Numbered from the stretch's first letter, positions 51,344-60,777 are shown. The stretch: DNA of 64,000 nt from Rubritalea profundi (GCF_002954445.1 NZ_MQWA01000001.1:442221-506220), one strand, 5' to 3'. Notes: a model not told the origin generated them from the letters alone. A program made the numbers and translations.

Positions 51344-51991
51344 CTAATCGTGAGTTTCACCAAACTTACGCTCCAAATATGCTTGATGCTCCACGTCAGT
51401 CTGAGAGGTCAGCTCGAGCCTTTTGCACTCTAATCTACCAACACAAAACTGAACTCTGTTTAAAGACAGTGATCCACATCTAAAATCATCTACATAAGAG
51501 CTAAGATCTTCAATGTGTATGACATTCCTTGGAATCTCAGTCTTGAACTGTGCGTCACCTGAAAATACAACTAAGCCTTGGATTTCATCTGATGGAAGAA
51601 AGTCCAACAGGTGCCGTACAGCTTTTAGATGCTTTTGGTTCTGGAGAATTGGATTAAGAAATTTATACTTAAGTTTGTATATAACCTGGGTCCATTGAGG
51701 TTGTCTTTCGTGAGCAAATAGCCAGCCAGTGTAATGCTTAGTTTCGATTACTAGGATGCCGTTTTCTGTTATGAGTATATGGTCTATTTGGGTTGTGCCG
51801 TCCTTATAATCTAAGGTGACATTGTTGAGAAAGTGTGATGTTGAAGCTTCGCAGTATTCTGTCAGTAACTGTCTTACTGCACCCTCTCCTTGGTTTTCAT
51901 GCCAAGACTTTCTGCGATTCCCATAATAAAATCCAGTCCCAAAGATGATTAGAGGAATTAGAATTATTAGTGCCAGTATCAGATAAGCCAT
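51344..51991 (-). CDS. NERD (nuclease-related domain) protein with N-terminal TM
   Basis: GEGAVRQLLTEYCEASTSHFLNNVTLDYKDGTTQIDHILITENGILVIETKHYTGWLFA. Confidence 0.85.
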   Translation of the reverse strand: MAYLILALIILIPLIIFGTGFYYGNRRKSWHENQGEGAVRQLLTEYCEASTSHFLNNVTLDYKDGTTQIDHILITENGILVIETKHYTGWLFAHERQPQWTQVIYKLKYKFLNPILQNQKHLKAVRHLLDFLPSDEIQGLVVFSGDAQFKTEIPRNVIHIEDLSSYVDDFRCGSLSLNRVQFCVGRLECKRLELTSQTDVEHQAYLERKFGETHD

Positions 51992-52076
51992 GTGAATTTA
52001 GTCTAACTTAAAGAACAACCGCAGCCTAGGCAACAATCGAAAATCTAAAATGGTGTTTCGTGAGTGACCTCTGCGT

Positions 52077-52176
52077 TCCGAGTACGGTTAGCTGTCGGAT
52101 GCAGCGAATTTTTTTCAACAACCGATAACTCTCATGCCCCGCTATCGCTCCGATGAGAAGCTATCTTTGGGGTTAG
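52077..52176. repeat. ~98-bp structured direct repeat copy 2
   Basis: tccgagtacggttagctgtcggatgcagcgaatttttttcaacaaccgataactctcatgccccgctatcgctccgatgagaagctatctttggggttagg. Confidence 0.85.
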
Positions 52177-52181
52177 GTTGT

Positions 52182-52943
52182 TTAGATATCTACGGTATGG
52201 CGGCACTTGGGGTAGTTGATGCACCCCCAGAATGTATTGCCAGCATGTTTACCCTTGGTTGCGGTGCGACTGATCATCTCAGAGTGACACTTAGGGCATA
52301 CGGGGGTGGAGTCATCATCTTTGCCCACATCGGAGATTGGCATGAGAGGCGGCTCATCCTTGGTCGCTGCGGTTTCATTTTGCATTAGCGTCTGTTCTAT
52401 CCTCTGGGTGGAAGGATTTGAGCTTGGGCCATTTCCTTCGTGAGGTGGCGAGGGAAAATGAATATGTTCACTCAACTGAGCCTGAATGTCATGAGTCACA
52501 TACCCCTTGGCGGCTGGGATGTGGAGGATAGGTAGCCCTGCGGCTGCGAAGACTCTATCCACAAGCTCATCACGCTGCTTCCTGTCCTCTCTCTCATGAG
52601 ATCTATCATCCAGCTCTACGGCGAGCACTGGCTCCATTGTGCTAGTGTCACAGATTACGAAGTCTACATGCTTCTGGCTGATCCTTCCTCTGGCTCCTTT
52701 ATTCTCATGGGGCCGTCGCACAAAAAACAGATCTCCCAGATTGACCTTGGTAAGCAGGTAATGCTCATCGGTCAGGATTGTTTGCAGCACATGGAAAAAC
52801 GAGATCTCAGCAGCCGAAAGAAAATCATCTCGTTTGCCATAGGGTAATCGATCCTTGCTGAGTTCATAGGTAGGAGGTGTGGTCTTCTTGAAAAAGGGGG
52901 CTAACAGCATGCCGAGGCAGCCAGTTGGTGGTGAAGTGGACAT
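52182..52943 (-). CDS. DUF2726-type endonuclease-like protein with C-terminal topoisomerase C4 zinc finger
   Basis: FVICDTSTMEPVLAVELDDRSHEREDRKQRDELVDRVFAAAGLPILHIPA; CPKCHSEMISRTATKGKHAGNTFWGCINYPKCRHT. Confidence 0.88.
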   Translation of the reverse strand: MSTSPPTGCLGMLLAPFFKKTTPPTYELSKDRLPYGKRDDFLSAAEISFFHVLQTILTDEHYLLTKVNLGDLFFVRRPHENKGARGRISQKHVDFVICDTSTMEPVLAVELDDRSHEREDRKQRDELVDRVFAAAGLPILHIPAAKGYVTHDIQAQLSEHIHFPSPPHEGNGPSSNPSTQRIEQTLMQNETAATKDEPPLMPISDVGKDDDSTPVCPKCHSEMISRTATKGKHAGNTFWGCINYPKCRHTVDI

Positions 52944-53035
52944 GATATGGAGAACTCTCTACATAGAGTGATGTTAGAAGTTAGCCCCACCCTTTAGGCT
53001 GGCAAGCCTAAGTTCTTAATGCCTCTCCGCATCTA

Positions 53036-53869
53036 TTAAAGGACCTTCATCAAACTTGCGCACTGAACTAACATTTGCTTCGTTATTCCACGTGCTTCCA
53101 TTTGTCTTTTATTGGCCGCTAGAACCCACTCACGTCGATAATGCTTTATTTCCGGAAATGGCTGTTTCGTGACCCAATCCATTCGTTTGTATCCAGCCTC
53201 GGCAATGTCAGGTAGAATTGAGCACGCCTGGTCAGACGCGACCAAGCTCGCCATCTGCAGTAGAGACTCACAATGGATCCGATCTGGGTATTGATCCCCT
53301 ACTGCCTCAATCACTGTTTGAGCGAATTGACCGCCTCCCGTCGGAACAGCCAGCGGGAGCTTTGTATTTGTTGCTCCAAATAAAGAATACCCACATCCCC
53401 CGATAGGCAGGATCATCAATTTATCCTTACTCCCTGAGATTGCATCATTCCGGACCACAGCAAGATCAATCTCACCAGTCCTGAGTAACCCTTCAGCAGC
53501 GCGACTCCTCATTTGGACCATTTCTAGCTCAGCACTCAACAAATTAGCTAGTCCCACCGTGTGAGGAGTAATCACCCATTGCATTGTGCTGAACCCTGCT
53601 CCCACTCTCAACACCGGCCTCTCTCCAGACTTCCTTAGCTTGTAGTCTTCTAGTTGACTGAAGCAGCGCCTTGCGACTATTGCTAACTCTTTACCTTCAT
53701 CAGTCACCTCAATCGTTTTCCCCTTACGCCGGGTGAGTTCGACTTCGAAGAACGCTTCAAGCTCTCGAATTTGACGACTCATAAGACTCTGCCGGGACGG
53801 CTCTCTATCAGCCGCTTCAGCTATACTTCCCTTCTCTACGACGAGCAGAAAATTCCTTAATCGATCCAT
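53036..53869 (-). CDS. LysR family transcriptional regulator
   Basis: MDRLRNFLLVVEKGSIAEAADREPSRQSLMSRQIRELEAFFEVELTRRKGKTIEVTDEG; start at 53869 preferred over 53944. Confidence 0.9.
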   Translation of the reverse strand: MDRLRNFLLVVEKGSIAEAADREPSRQSLMSRQIRELEAFFEVELTRRKGKTIEVTDEGKELAIVARRCFSQLEDYKLRKSGERPVLRVGAGFSTMQWVITPHTVGLANLLSAELEMVQMRSRAAEGLLRTGEIDLAVVRNDAISGSKDKLMILPIGGCGYSLFGATNTKLPLAVPTGGGQFAQTVIEAVGDQYPDRIHCESLLQMASLVASDQACSILPDIAEAGYKRMDWVTKQPFPEIKHYRREWVLAANKRQMEARGITKQMLVQCASLMKVL

Positions 53870-53915
53870 TGACAATCCTTGCTTCGAGAAGAGCGCTTCA
53901 AACATGGCTATAAAG

Positions 53916-53973
53916 TTACATATAATGTAATTTAAGCGATACAAAAGTAACTATCTCATGTTACATTAGTAAC
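53916..53973. promoter_or_regulatory. palindromic putative regulator-binding sites between LysR gene and divergent phosphatase
   Basis: ttacatataatgtaa (53916-53930, perfect) and gttacattagtaac (53960-53973, perfect). Confidence 0.55.
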
Positions 53974-53976
53974 GTA

Positions 53977-54924
53977 ATGGAAAAGCAAAAATACGACATA
54001 ATCGGCGACATCCACGGGTGTCATGACAAACTACTCCTCATACTAACCGTTCTAGACTACAAGCTGGTCGATGGGTGTTACCGTCATCCTCTCGGGCGCA
54101 AAGTTGCCTTCTTAGGTGACTTCATTGACCCCAAAGGCGACATCCCCCACGACGTTCCTGCCGTACTAGAAATAGTTAAAACTATGGTAGATAAAAAAGA
54201 AGCTGTGGCGGTAATGGGTAACCACGAGTTCAATGCTGTTGCCCACGCCACACCAGATGGGAACGGTGGCTACCTTCGTCCTCATCTCCCCAATAAAGAC
54301 AAAGGTCTGAAAATCACACTTGAGGCATTTAAAGACGGCTTCGATGGCCAAGAATGGAAAGGCTGGATCGACTGGTTCAAGACCCTCCCCTTCTACCTTG
54401 AATTGGACGGGTTTCGCCTGGTGCACGCCTACTGGCACGAAGAGGCAATAGCAGAGCTTGCAGGCAAAACGCTCCATGATGACGGCTTCCTTAAACTCGC
54501 TGCCACAAAAGGCACCAAGGAGTACGGGTGGATAGAAAATGTCCTAAAAGGATATGAAATCCCAATGCCTGGTGAGCACAAATATAAAGACCACACTGGT
54601 GAGTGGCGTGACAAATTCCGTGCGCGTTGGTTCGACCAAGCCCCAAAAGGAAAGTTGGCGTGCGATCTAGTCTTCCCAGCCGGCAACTTCGATATTCCAG
54701 CGGAACTAGTTCCAGATGAAACTGCGGCTCTCATCCCTGGCTATGCTCAAGCTGAACCACCTGTGTTCTTTGGTCACTACTTCAAGCCCGAGGACTGCCC
54801 GCTCGAGCCAGAGCTCACTAACCTAGCCTGCCTCGACTACAGCGTCGCCAAAGGAGGACCAATGGTCGCCTACCGTTGGGATGGAGAAGCAAAACTAACC
54901 CCCGAAAAATACCTCGCAGTATGA
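53977..54924 (+). CDS. metallophosphoesterase (PrpE/ApaH-like)
   Basis: YDIIGDIHGCHDKLLLIL, KVAFLGDFIDPKGD, VAVMGNHEFNAVAHA, VFFGHYF. Confidence 0.92.
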   Translation: MEKQKYDIIGDIHGCHDKLLLILTVLDYKLVDGCYRHPLGRKVAFLGDFIDPKGDIPHDVPAVLEIVKTMVDKKEAVAVMGNHEFNAVAHATPDGNGGYLRPHLPNKDKGLKITLEAFKDGFDGQEWKGWIDWFKTLPFYLELDGFRLVHAYWHEEAIAELAGKTLHDDGFLKLAATKGTKEYGWIENVLKGYEIPMPGEHKYKDHTGEWRDKFRARWFDQAPKGKLACDLVFPAGNFDIPAELVPDETAALIPGYAQAEPPVFFGHYFKPEDCPLEPELTNLACLDYSVAKGGPMVAYRWDGEAKLTPEKYLAV

Positions 54925-55286
54925 ACGAAATAATAGACCAACTCTTTGAAAAAATCACAGAGAGAACACATGATCTTGACCCCATCTATTATCAAAAAAC
55001 CGACAACTTCCACACCGAACTAGGTATCGTCTATCAGTACGGGCTGCCGCAGCTAGAGAGAAATCGATTTGTCCGAAGGCTCCATGACATCGCCTCTGAT
55101 GTTCTCGAGGAACTCAGTTTCGGAGAGCTCCATGAGATAGCCTCTGTTCGGAACCTCAAACGTATTTGGGAAATGCCGGCAGCACTCAATGATAATCCTC
55201 GCAACCGAAGACGTCTCCATGCTCACGCAATGCACCATCTCGTTAGCAACTACGCTCTCAGCACATACCCTCAACTTTTGAGGTGA
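54921..55286 (+). CDS. hypothetical protein
   Basis: MNEIIDQLFEKITERTHDLDPIYYQ...; ATGA overlap with upstream phosphatase; internal start of ORF 54876..55286. Confidence 0.65.
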   Translation: MNEIIDQLFEKITERTHDLDPIYYQKTDNFHTELGIVYQYGLPQLERNRFVRRLHDIASDVLEELSFGELHEIASVRNLKRIWEMPAALNDNPRNRRRLHAHAMHHLVSNYALSTYPQLLR

Positions 55287-55427
55287 ATTAAAGAAACTAC
55301 TCCACTTCCTCCCCCACTACATCATCGCATATAGCTCTGAGCAGGAAGTAAGTCACCTTAGGGAATGTTGCTCAATTCGATCAATTGTAGTTAAAATCAC
55401 AGGATCTTGCGCGCGCGTGCGTGAAAA

Positions 55428-55856
55428 ATGCCAAAAATGGCTCATAAAGTAACTACAAAAATCATGTCAACGACTTCTAACACATCCCCTACAGGTATCA
55501 CAAAAAAGGAATGGAATAAGGCCTCTCATGGCACAGACCTCATTCAGGTTATGCGTGACGCTGTTTCAGCTAATCAAATTTCTGAAATCCTCCAGGATAT
55601 GCTCCATGCTGACATTGTCACCAAGGGCGGAAACACTCGGCCAGATTACAGAACAAGAGAGCGGGCTCTGACACTCGTGATGAGCTACACCCTTGGCACC
55701 CCGGTCCAACGCCAAGAGCAGGTGAACTACAACATGGATATGAATGACCTGAACCCGGCGGAGTTAGTCGAGAAGCTGTCTGAGTCTCCGGCTATGATTC
55801 GCAAACTAGAAGAAATGCTCGCCGAAGCGAAAACTAAGGCAGCTCTCGATATATAG
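55428..55856 (+). CDS. hypothetical protein (mobile-element small protein)
   Basis: 142-aa ORF; ends VQRQEQVNYNMDMNDLNPAELVEKLSESPAMIRKLEEMLAEAKTKAALDI; diverged copy found at 56816-57045. Confidence 0.65.
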   Translation: MPKMAHKVTTKIMSTTSNTSPTGITKKEWNKASHGTDLIQVMRDAVSANQISEILQDMLHADIVTKGGNTRPDYRTRERALTLVMSYTLGTPVQRQEQVNYNMDMNDLNPAELVEKLSESPAMIRKLEEMLAEAKTKAALDI

Positions 55857-56109
55857 TCCCCCCTCTTGTCAAAACCGACAAAAACCCCGCAGCATCCCTC
55901 CTTGAAATGTATTAAAAAAGAAGTCACGCGATAAGACTCTATAATAGCAGTCTGCGAATATTATATTTGTGAACAGTGTTAGGCCTGTCCAGGCAAAGGA
56001 GCTTGAAGCCGTGACTCAATGAAACGGGGCTGCATAAGCAGCCCCGTGACATTCTGCATCGCTAGTTGATTTCAAGCGACTGCAAATGCACCTAGTGGAG
56101 GTCCCGGCG

Positions 56110-56604
56110 TCACGTGAACATCCGACCGTTGTACCTCCACTGATTATCAATATCCTGTATGATCACCTTGTTACGATCAGCTCTCTGCCACAACAACGAT
56201 GCGCTCCTGTAGTCAGCTAGTGGGATCTTTCCATCTACAATCTCGGCTCCGGAAATGAAGGATAAAACTTCGACAAACGAACCTGGCTGCATACTAGAGA
56301 ACTTAGCATGAAGTTCTGACCTACGTTCATCCGTAGTTGATAGCGTGGACTTGTAGGACCTGGAATATTGAGGCTTACCTTCCTTGTAGAAATCCGGGTT
56401 AAGTTCAAATTCTGAACTATTATCTTCCATCTTTATTATGACATGAGCAGCACGAGCCTGACTGTATACCATTTTAGCTGTGAGTGATGATTGATTAGTT
56501 GAGAGCGAGCCCCCTATAATCCAACGAAGCGTTTGCCTGTATGTTGAACGTTTAGGGAAATTTTCAAAGACTTCTAGTAATTTGTTATCTGGCTTCTTGG
56601 GCAT
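56110..56604 (-). CDS. hypothetical protein
   Basis: 164-aa ORF; no family recognised. Confidence 0.55.
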   Translation of the reverse strand: MPKKPDNKLLEVFENFPKRSTYRQTLRWIIGGSLSTNQSSLTAKMVYSQARAAHVIIKMEDNSSEFELNPDFYKEGKPQYSRSYKSTLSTTDERRSELHAKFSSMQPGSFVEVLSFISGAEIVDGKIPLADYRSASLLWQRADRNKVIIQDIDNQWRYNGRMFT

Positions 56605-56815
56605 GTTTACTATTTAGCGACATGACAACATGCTGTCAACAAACATAATTTATGTACAAAAAAAACAGGCCAAAACACGCCGCATTAGACCTGTTGTATT
56701 AAGTTACCGGTCTCAATAAGACGCATTCACATACGTTCCACGGAGTTTTCACACCCTCGAAAATTGTCCTTATTCGTCAGTCTCAACAAGCAATACGTGC
56801 TTTTAGTGTTCCACG

Positions 56816-57045
56816 CTACACATCGATCGCAGCTTTCTTGTCAGCATCGCTCAACATCTCACGGAGCTTTTCACGCATGGCCGGAGATTCTGACAACTTA
56901 TCGATCAGTTCAGCAGGATTGAGATCATTCATGTCCAAGTTGACGTTCACCTGCTCTTGTCGCGGGACTGGAGTCACCTCTCGGTAGGCTAGATAAAGCC
57001 GAGCAGCATCGAGTTGGATGCCGTGTGCTATTCTGATTAGGCTCC
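56816..57045 (-). pseudogene. 5'-truncated, inverted, diverged copy of the 55428 gene
   Basis: minus-strand frame IRIAHGIQLDAARLYLAYREVTPVPRQEQVNVNLDMNDLNPAELIDKLSESPAMREKLREMLSDADKKAAIDV*. Confidence 0.75.
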
Positions 57046-58027
57046 TTTTTTCTCAACCTCGGTCGTCATAGGTTCAAATGCGACTTTTGCAACTCAGCTC
57101 GGATGAACTCATTGGCCAGTGCCTTCATCAAACTCGTGCCCAGCAATGTGCACAACACTTACGGGCTGAAGAGTGGGTTCTCGCGTGAGCTACCCTCATG
57201 AGCACATTCAACAATATGCATGGCTGGACCTACGAGATAAAAACGAAGGGGCTGAAGCGATCCATAGCTAAGAAAAACGGACATTAATGGAGTCAAACCA
57301 CAGTGGGTTAGTTAGTTAGGTGTCACCCATGGAGCGATTTTAACAAAAAATTAGAAATGTAACTCGAAAACAACTCTACTAGTCACTCTATTTAGGCTAG
57401 TTACGACGCAAATTGTTCATTTTAAATTTTAAGCTTGAGAGCATTCAGTTGGTATGAAAAAATACATATAGCCACTGCGTAATGAGCCCTTAAAGGCTCA
57501 GTCTACGTGGAGCGTCTATGTATTGTTCCGTACCGATGCGGGGTACTGTTGTTGTTTAGGAAGTAGTTAGAGTTCGGAGCTTCCAAATTCCTTTATCTAT
57601 ATAAAGTAGATGAGTATCGACCTGATTTATTTTTTATCATTGCTTACCCAAAATTCACATGGTAAAAGGATTTTGCATTACCATTATAATGGGGTTTGCT
57701 TCTTATCCTTTTAGTTAAACCTAACAATCCCAGTTAGATTTCTCACAGTTCTACACCTCCCTCTGTATAACGCGATCTTATGTTTCGGTACGACTCTAAC
57801 GTACTCAGAACTCATGTTCGTCGATCTATTCGAACCACATATTATTTAGATGCAGTAGATATTTACTCTAAAGTGTTTGACGATTCGGGTTACGGCAGGT
57901 AATTTTTTCCCATGTTGACTATTTAGGAACAAACCAAAGGAAAAACCAATAGCTTAGAGCGTTATGAGCTCAAGCAACAAAAAAGCAACATGCCAACTCA
58001 CTTGAATAACGCACAACAAACACTATA

Positions 58028-58597
58028 ATGAATACTGAATTAACTGCAAAATTTGAAGGCCACAAGGTCCGTGTTCTAGGAACAGCAATGGAGCCAATGT
58101 TCGTAGCGAAGGATGTCTGCGATGTCCTGGAGATTAAGAACAGCCGCCAAGCACTCGCTAGATTAGACGATAATGAAAAGGGTGTCACGATAGCTGACAC
58201 CCTTGGTGGCTCCCAAGAAATGACCTACGTCACAGAGTCCGGTCTTTACCACCTCATGTTCAAATCCAGGAAACCAGCAGCAAAGAGATTCCGCCGATGG
58301 GTTACTGATGAAGTCATCCCCTCAATCCGAAAGACTGGCTCCTACGTAGTCAGCTCCCCAACATTTGAAGAACTCGATAACCAATTAACCAAAACGCTGG
58401 ATAAGTGGATCAGCCGCGGAGTCTCCCCCGATAAAGCATCGGCATGTGTCAGCAACATCTTCAAAGAATCTGGCAAGGGTTGCGTCAACATAGATCGATC
58501 GAACAAAACCACACCTAACCTCTTACCTAAAGCACGTTACGACTCAGAAACCACTACAACTGATGAATTTGATTTCGACGCGACACCAACTCTATAA
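58028..58597 (+). CDS. BRO-N domain phage-type antirepressor
   Basis: VRVLGTAMEPMFVAKDVCDVLEIKNSRQALARLDDNEKGV...YVTESGLYHLMFKSRKPAAKRFRRWVTDEVIPSIRKTGSY. Confidence 0.92.
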   Translation: MNTELTAKFEGHKVRVLGTAMEPMFVAKDVCDVLEIKNSRQALARLDDNEKGVTIADTLGGSQEMTYVTESGLYHLMFKSRKPAAKRFRRWVTDEVIPSIRKTGSYVVSSPTFEELDNQLTKTLDKWISRGVSPDKASACVSNIFKESGKGCVNIDRSNKTTPNLLPKARYDSETTTTDEFDFDATPTL

Positions 58598-58671
58598 ATA
58601 CCTATATCACTAGACCTTCTCAATAAATTATGAAATCAAAGTTAACCATAAACAATGGAGACCTCTAGATA

Positions 58672-58905
58672 ATGGATTTTAGGAAAACCAGCCAACGAAT
58701 GAATGATCTAAACGAAGCCTCCGACATCAACGACTACCGATACTATCGCAAGTTAGTAGGCACACAAAAGGAAGTCGCCAAGATGCTCGGGTTCAACCGT
58801 AAAACTCTATCCTTCCGGGAAAATGGTAGGGCAGAAATCTCGGTAGAGTCCGGCCTAGCGATGCGTGAACTCGCTCGCCAAGTCGGCTACATGGTAGATG
58901 ATTAA
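58672..58905 (+). CDS. helix-turn-helix (XRE-like) protein
   Basis: RKLVGTQKEVAKMLGFNRKTLSFRENGRAEISVESGLAMRELA. Confidence 0.75.
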   Translation: MDFRKTSQRMNDLNEASDINDYRYYRKLVGTQKEVAKMLGFNRKTLSFRENGRAEISVESGLAMRELARQVGYMVDD

Positions 58906-59333
58906 TCACCCAGCTTCACTAATCCAGGAATCAGCTTAATGATCTTCTTGTTGGCCAATGCTTTTAGAAAATCCTCTTCCATCTCGAAGGGGATATTCTG
59001 AAGCAGTGGGGCCACCTTCTTCATCAGCTCCTCCATGCGTTTATTCACGGCCACATTCGCCAACTCCTCACTCAGCTCCAGGTTAAATGTATTGCCACTC
59101 CCCCGCATCTCTATCCAGAGAGCCTGGAGCTCCTTGTACACTTTAGTCTTAACGCCATACCCTAAACCCTCTATCAGAATGCGCTCAAACGTCTCATACG
59201 ACACTGGCTTGTCATGCTCGACCTTGAATACGGTCGCTACATTACAGTCGGCTGCGGTCGCGACTGCGCGCATTGAGAGTTTCTTGACGTTCATCCTGTA
59301 GTGCTTGAATTGTTGAGCTAAGTGAGAAGGCAT
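58902..59333 (-). CDS. helix-turn-helix domain protein
   Basis: LAQQFKHYRMNVKKLSMRAVATAADCNVATVFKVEHDKPVSYETFERIL; convergent, 4-nt overlap with 58672..58905. Confidence 0.7.
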   Translation of the reverse strand: MPSHLAQQFKHYRMNVKKLSMRAVATAADCNVATVFKVEHDKPVSYETFERILIEGLGYGVKTKVYKELQALWIEMRGSGNTFNLELSEELANVAVNKRMEELMKKVAPLLQNIPFEMEEDFLKALANKKIIKLIPGLVKLGD

Positions 59334-59432
59334 AAATCAATCAATAGGGAATGTTTACAGTATGGCAACATCCAAGTCATAACCATAGGTTATGAACGAC
59401 CAACTTTAAGAGTTCCTGGATAGTTTCGATAA

Positions 59433-59454
59433 TACCCCCATAAATGTCCCACCC
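59433..59454 (+). promoter_or_regulatory. 22-bp repeated upstream motif, copy 1
   Basis: tacccccataaatgtcccaccc; identical to 59925-59946. Confidence 0.5.
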
Positions 59455-59472
59455 TCCCTTTAGCGTGGGAAC

Positions 59473-59841
59473 ATGACTCGCTCAGAACTCGATAAAGTAA
59501 GCGCAGGTGTCGGTGGCATGATCCACCTTGTCGACATGCTCACGCAGATCACTCGTGCTCTGCATTGCCCGCTGGTACGATCCTTAGCTGAGCGTACTAA
59601 AGGCCCTGACTCACTCTACGACTTCTTCGCTGATGGCCCGGGAGATCCCCCTGCCGGCTATTATCTGTATATCGACGAGGACACGGACCCTGCACTCGCA
59701 GCCTACGACACTCTCAACCTTGTCTACGGCTACTGCGCTGAGGTCCAGGCTGGCGAAGGCTACACCTTCCCCTTCATCAAATGCGCCGACAGACGCTACG
59801 CCCTTATCAAACTGGAAGAGTACACAGGGAACATTCACTAA
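59473..59841 (+). CDS. hypothetical protein
   Basis: 122-aa ORF; 5' end duplicated at 61014. Confidence 0.65.
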   Translation: MTRSELDKVSAGVGGMIHLVDMLTQITRALHCPLVRSLAERTKGPDSLYDFFADGPGDPPAGYYLYIDEDTDPALAAYDTLNLVYGYCAEVQAGEGYTFPFIKCADRRYALIKLEEYTGNIH

Positions 59842-59883
59842 CATCAGACTCCTCACTCCCATATCCCCAGGCGTAAGCACCCC

Positions 59884-59916
59884 AATTCATAATTCATAAT
59901 TCATAATTCATAATTC
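59884..59916. repeat. 7-bp tandem repeat (aattcat)n
   Basis: aattcataattcataattcataattcataattc. Confidence 0.9.
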
Positions 59917-59924
59917 CTCCACCC

Positions 59925-59946
59925 TACCCCCATAAATGTCCCACCC
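59925..59946 (+). promoter_or_regulatory. 22-bp repeated upstream motif, copy 2
   Basis: tacccccataaatgtcccaccc upstream of the vWA gene. Confidence 0.5.
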
Positions 59947-60023
59947 CACCCTCTATATTCTTTCCAGTAGGTTACCCCTTGGTCGTGTCGACCATGCTTA
60001 ATCCCTAACTAGAAAGAATACCC

Positions 60024-60707
60024 ATGAATAACGAACTAACTGAAATTGCATTTATTCTCGACCGCTCTGGCTCCATGCAGTCACTCACCGATGCGGCTAT
60101 CACAGGATTCAACTCCTTCCTCGACGATCAGCTCGATGCGCCTGGCGAGGCTCGTCTCACTCTCGTCCTGTTCGATAACGAATACATCCTGCACGCCAAT
60201 CGTGCTCCGCTCAAGGAAGTCCAAAAGCTCGACACACTGAGCTACGTTCCGCGTGGTACAACTGCCTTGCTAGATGCCATTGGGCGCACCATCGAATCCA
60301 TCGGGGCAAAGCTATCCTGCGCCCCGGAAAAGGACCGTCCAGGATCTGTCACCATCGCCATCTACACCGATGGCTACGAGAACGCCTCGACCGATTACTC
60401 CGCCACTCGGATTCGCGAGATGATCAAACATCAGACCAAACAATACAACTGGCAGTTTCTGTTCCTAGCAGCCAACGAAGACGCCATCGCCACGGCGGCG
60501 CACTACGGTATCGACAAAAACAATGCCGCCCAGGTCCTTTTCAGCCAAACAGGAATGCACTCCAGCACTCAAAGTATCTCCCGCAAAGTCAAAGCGTCAC
60601 GTATCCGGTGCAGCGAAGTTTGGAATGATGATGAACTCGCCAAAGACGCCGACGTCGACCTCTCCGAAATTGTCGCAGAAGAAACTAAGAAGCAAGCAGA
60701 CGCCTAA
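60024..60707 (+). CDS. von Willebrand factor type A (vWA) domain protein
   Basis: EIAFILDRSGSMQSLTDAAITGFNSFLDDQ MIDAS motif; VTIAIYTDGYENAS. Confidence 0.92.
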   Translation: MNNELTEIAFILDRSGSMQSLTDAAITGFNSFLDDQLDAPGEARLTLVLFDNEYILHANRAPLKEVQKLDTLSYVPRGTTALLDAIGRTIESIGAKLSCAPEKDRPGSVTIAIYTDGYENASTDYSATRIREMIKHQTKQYNWQFLFLAANEDAIATAAHYGIDKNNAAQVLFSQTGMHSSTQSISRKVKASRIRCSEVWNDDELAKDADVDLSEIVAEETKKQADA

Positions 60708-60728
60708 GGCGAAAGACTCTCCCAACCC

Positions 60729-60777
60729 GCTCAAGTCATCGGGCTTGCATCCCCTCAGTTATCCCGATGCCTTGAGC
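60729..60777. repeat. hairpin after vWA gene
   Basis: gctcaagtcatcggg...cccgatgccttgagc (14/15 paired), no U-tract. Confidence 0.6.

Noticed and set aside
51212-51483. ORFs 51268..51483 and 52134..52388 as paralogous genes (MLRYRSDKKLSLEL / MPRYRSDEKLSLGL)
   Set aside because: Similarity lies only within the DNA repeat; the remainder is antisense to the NERD and DUF2726 genes.
57060-58020. Genes in the stop-rich interval
   Set aside because: Only short fragments (for example a minus-strand ...GTSLMKALANEFIRAELQKSHLNL* tail) with no assignable family.
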